Assembly: GCF_001704415.2 (NCBI RefSeq)
Contig: NC_030820.1
Location: 41,894,036-41,958,035, forward strand
DNA: 64,000 nt
Source of the DNA: Capra hircus
Taxonomy: Eukaryota > Chordata > Mammalia > Artiodactyla > Bovidae
Reading direction: 5' to 3'
The notes under the pieces are model-generated. The model was not told the DNA's origin. It searched no databases and was given only the letters and a program-made list of their open reading frames with translations. The position numbers were made by a program, and so were the translations under genes. Position 1 is the stretch's first letter; each line of letters opens with the position of its first letter. Shown piece by piece: positions 63,101-64,000 of the stretch.

Positions 63101-63337
63101 GCATCTGCTAGACAAACAGGCACAATTGCAGCCCAGAAGGCCGCCCAGACTCCCCGTGGCACTGTCCCCACAGAACCCCGCTCAGGCGGCAGACAGCGCC
63201 AAGTCCCAGGGGTCTACTTACCCCCAATATTTGCTATGGATTCTGGCCCAACAAGCTGATTTTCAAATAGCTTTTCCGCCTGTTGTAACTTCGTATTTGG
63301 TTGCAGCACACCAAGGAAGAGAGGGGGCTCTTTGAAG
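50947..63337 (-). CDS. APMAP: Adipocyte plasma membrane-associated protein, 3' seven coding exons (partial)
   Basis: Exons in coding order: 63222-63337, 56422-56514, 54831-54947, 53541-53715, 52887-53021, 52316-52508, 50947-51147 (1030 nt). All phases match across GT-AG introns. APMAP is a single-pass type II membrane glycoprotein of ER and plasma membrane with a six-bladed beta-propeller related to strictosidine synthase and paraoxonase. It is linked to adipocyte differentiation, has reported arylesterase activity, and is reported to interact with gamma-secretase. Recognisable blocks are GPESIA, VMFTGTADGRV, CGRPLGIR, GPNGTLFV (N-glycan sequon), NDLTVTRDGRKIYFTDSSSKW, IPNGVQLSPAEDF, LPGFPDNIR and SDSGAFRRSLHDP. 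The N-terminal anchor, promoter and probably two exons lie beyond the right edge. The C-terminus ends LCRLRL-stop, apparently three residues shorter than human. Gene order and orientation next to CST7 match human. Confidence 0.96.
51148..52886 (-). other. APMAP: APMAP introns 8 and 7
   Basis: Intron 8 spans 51148-52315 and intron 7 spans 52509-52886, separated by the 193-nt exon. No interspersed repeat is clearly recognised in either. Confidence 0.8.
52316..52508 (-). CDS. APMAP: APMAP coding exon (eighth by analogy)
   Basis: 193 nt after CTTTTTCAG, with a GTAAAC donor. Encodes FYVSGLMKGGADVFVENL, PGFPDNIRASSSGGYWV and NPGFSMLDFLSERP, ending at VIFK. Confidence 0.95.
52887..53021 (-). CDS. 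APMAP: APMAP coding exon (seventh by analogy)
   Basis: 135 nt after GCCTGCAG, with a GTGCGT donor. Encodes LLEYDTQTKEVKVLLD, IPNGVQLSPAEDFVLVAE and VRIR, the core strictosidine-synthase-like blade signature. Confidence 0.95.
53541..53715 (-). CDS. APMAP: APMAP coding exon (sixth by analogy)
   Basis: 175 nt between CCCCTCAG and GTGAGT. Encodes EVKLLLSSETPIEG, NDLTVTRDGRKIYFTDSSSK and MEGTDDG. The segment before MSF reads Arg-Lys where I recall Lys-Asn in human, which would remove an Asn-Met-Ser sequon. Confidence 0.95.
54127..54300 (+). mobile_element. MIR fragment in APMAP intron 5
   Basis: GGAGTGCTTAGTTCTCTTTACG, AACAACGATCCCCCAAGGCAGG, GACTCAGAGGCTGAGTAACTGG follow the MIR order. Confidence 0.55.
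54831..54947 (-). CDS. APMAP: APMAP coding exon (fifth by analogy)
   Basis: 117 nt after a TTTCCCTAG acceptor, with a GTACGT donor. Encodes TRDDEPACGRPLGIRAG, the NGT glycosylation sequon, and VDAYKGLFEVNPWK. Confidence 0.95.
55241..55395. repeat. 31-bp minisatellite, five copies
   Basis: Five head-to-tail units of the type AGGCACAGGCCCCACCCCCAG followed by ATCTCCCAGC, each exactly 31 bp with one to three differences, in APMAP intron 4. The array is strongly C-rich on this strand. Confidence 0.93.
55570..55836. repeat. Degenerate minisatellite of GTGCTTATTGCAGG units
   Basis: About sixteen units of 14-17 bp (GTGCTTACTGCAGG / GTGCTTATTGCAGG), often paired into 28-30 bp higher-order units. 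The last two pairs, GCTTACTGCAGGACCCTCATTGCAGAGG, are exact duplicates. Lies in APMAP intron 4, 180 bp from the 31-bp array. Confidence 0.88.
56422..56514 (-). CDS. APMAP: APMAP coding exon (fourth by analogy)
   Basis: 93 nt between a TTTGAACAG acceptor and a GTAAGT donor. Encodes VMFTGTADGRVVKLENGEV and ARFGSGPC, almost unchanged from human. Confidence 0.95.
56929..57015 (+). pseudogene. U6 snRNA pseudogene, internally deleted
   Basis: Begins GTGCTC, then CAGCAGCACGTATACTAGAA, matching the 5' stem-loop and following region of U6, and ends with GCAAATTCATGAA and CTCCATATTCTT, matching the U6 3' end. About 20 nt of the central region (around the catalytic ACAGAGA and AGC triad) is missing, and the ACAGAGA box is changed, so it cannot be functional. 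No PSE or TATA promoter is seen upstream. It lies antisense in APMAP intron 3 and abuts L1 sequence of the same orientation. Confidence 0.85.
57227..57464. mobile_element. Short non-autonomous DNA transposon with inverted ends
   Basis: The left end begins CAGCTGACCCTTGAACAGC and the right end, reverse-complemented, begins CAGTTGATCCTTTAACAAC, giving imperfect terminal inverted repeats of about 24 bp. The element splits the L1 between CCAAC and TATATCAAT, consistent with a TA target as used by Tc1/mariner-pogo (Tigger-like) elements. Family name uncertain; no transposase frame. Confidence 0.7.
57873..58064 (+). mobile_element. Artiodactyl L1 3' UTR fragment with target duplication
   Basis: Contains ACTGAGTCACTTTC and AACACAACACTGTAAATC, typical of the artiodactyl L1 3' UTR, and ends in an A-rich tail. 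It is flanked by AATGGAAAGACCCTG (57858-57872) and AATGGACAGATCCTG (58065-58079), a 13/15 match that looks like the target site duplication inside the older L1. Confidence 0.72.
58098..58205 (+). mobile_element. CHR-type SINE, 3' portion
   Basis: GTGAGAAGCCTGTGCCCTGC, then AAAAAGTAGCCCCCACTTGCC and an AATAAATAAATA tail match the 3' half of cetartiodactyl CHR SINEs. It is inserted in the L1, which resumes at about 58206. Confidence 0.7.
60248..60392 (+). mobile_element. CHR-type SINE, 5' (tRNA-like) portion
   Basis: GGACTTCCCTGACATTCAGC followed by GCAGGGGCCACAGGTCCGGTCCCTG matches the tRNA-Glu-related head of CHR SINEs, with an A-rich tail at 60340-60392. Nested in the L1. Confidence 0.75.
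61352..61530 (-). mobile_element. Bov-tA SINE nested in L1
   Basis: On the + strand: GCCGCTCAGTTGTGTCTGAC, then CAGGCTCCTCTGTCC and the antisense tRNA head GAGCCACCAGGGAAGCCC. Ruminant-specific SINE, the youngest insertion in this L1. Confidence 0.85.
62013..63221 (-). other. APMAP: APMAP intron 3, repeat-free right part
   Basis: The part of intron 3 between the L1 3' end and the next exon. No repeat or RNA gene is recognised. Confidence 0.6.
63222..63337 (-). CDS. APMAP: APMAP coding exon (third of nine by analogy)
   Basis: 116 nt. The acceptor TTTTACAG is read leftward from 63338 and the donor is GGTAAGT at 63221. Encodes FKEPPLFLGVL, NTKLQQAEKLFENQL and GPESIANIG, the start of the propeller domain. 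The exon number assumes the nine-exon human structure. Confidence 0.94.
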
Positions 63338-64000
63338 CTGTAAAATAATGCAATTAAAGGGATTTGTCTATAAAAACATATGAAGAAAGTATTTACTGAA
63401 GACCTGCAAGGACCTACATGCATTAATTTGCCATTCTTTGACAAAGGGTACACATTTCAATAATATTCCTAGTTGCCAGAAGCACTAGTTAAAAGAAAAA
63501 ACCTCCCACGATATCAGGAAAGGTCACAGCACAGAAGAAAACTGAAGGCGTCAATGTGGCTGATGTAAGAACACTCTCCTGTCACCTGAGGCCCAGGGCG
63601 CCGGGCCTCCCCAACCCATCCAACAAGCTTCACCCTCCAGCTCACAGAGCCCAGCATTTATTTTGCCACTGGCTGCCTGGCCATCCAGGCCCAACCGAGA
63701 CGGAGAGAGCGGAGTGGACGTTGCACAGGGACAGCCTTGCTTCCTGCTCCATGGGGAGGACAGAAGACAGCTGGGCCTGGGGCCACCCCCCTGCACCCAC
63801 ACAGGCACACCCCCCCTGTGGCCTGGACCCCCACCCCTACCCCAGGCTCACGCAAAAGTGCCCAGGAGCTCTCCCATCTCCTCCATCCACAGGCAGACAC
63901 GCTGTTTCTCCCAAGCTGTCAGCAACTGTTGCCACCCAGAGCCATGCCACCATCTTCCCTCCCCACTTCCTCCCTCGTCCCCCCACATCTGCTTGCAACC
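63338..64000 (-). other. APMAP: APMAP intron 2 (partial)
   Basis: Intronic by inference, because the exon at 63222-63337 starts mid-protein after a good acceptor. No exon, repeat or RNA gene is recognised up to the window edge. Confidence 0.7.

Overview
The window is a piece of a ruminant (cattle, sheep, goat or deer type) nuclear chromosome. The evidence is the density of SINEs found only in ruminants (Bov-tA/Bov-A units with their tRNA-Glu-like head and shared 3' block), CHR-type SINEs shared by ruminants and whales, BovB 3' fragments, old L1 LINEs, MIRs, and intron-containing genes with GT-AG junctions. Species cannot be fixed from the sequence alone. The gene pair matches the human 20p11.21 neighbourhood (CST7 and APMAP, convergent).

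Layout. From 1 to about 38 kb no protein-coding exon is recognisable. This part holds degenerate L1 pieces, SINEs, MIRs, a (GGAT)n microsatellite, a possible solo LTR, a strong CTCF-like motif at 16.5 kb and several AT-rich islands that look like conserved non-coding elements. From 36.9 to 37.8 kb a CA-rich minisatellite lies about 400 bp upstream of CST7. CST7 (cystatin F) occupies 38,200-47,758 on the + strand, complete in four coding exons (145 codons). Its 7.4-kb first intron carries a 31-bp minisatellite and an AT-rich island with a perfect CRE palindrome. APMAP lies convergently on the - strand. Its last seven coding exons (50,947-63,337) are present, and its first exons with the membrane anchor lie beyond the right edge.

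The two genes are independent: a secreted/lysosomal cysteine-protease inhibitor of leukocytes and a membrane-anchored beta-propeller protein. Tail-to-tail, they leave about 2.8 kb between the CST7 poly(A) signal and the APMAP stop codon, part of which is probably APMAP 3' UTR.

The most unusual item is in APMAP intron 3: a U6 snRNA pseudogene fused at its 3' end directly to a 5'-truncated L1 in the same orientation. The L1 was later broken by a TA-targeting DNA transposon, an L1 3' fragment with a 15-bp target duplication, two CHR SINEs and one Bov-tA. This looks like an ancient template-switch U6-L1 chimera. I see no CRISPR array, operon, phage, toxin or other novel molecular system. The long open frames in the 36.9-kb and 55.6-kb arrays come from repeat periodicity and are not genes.
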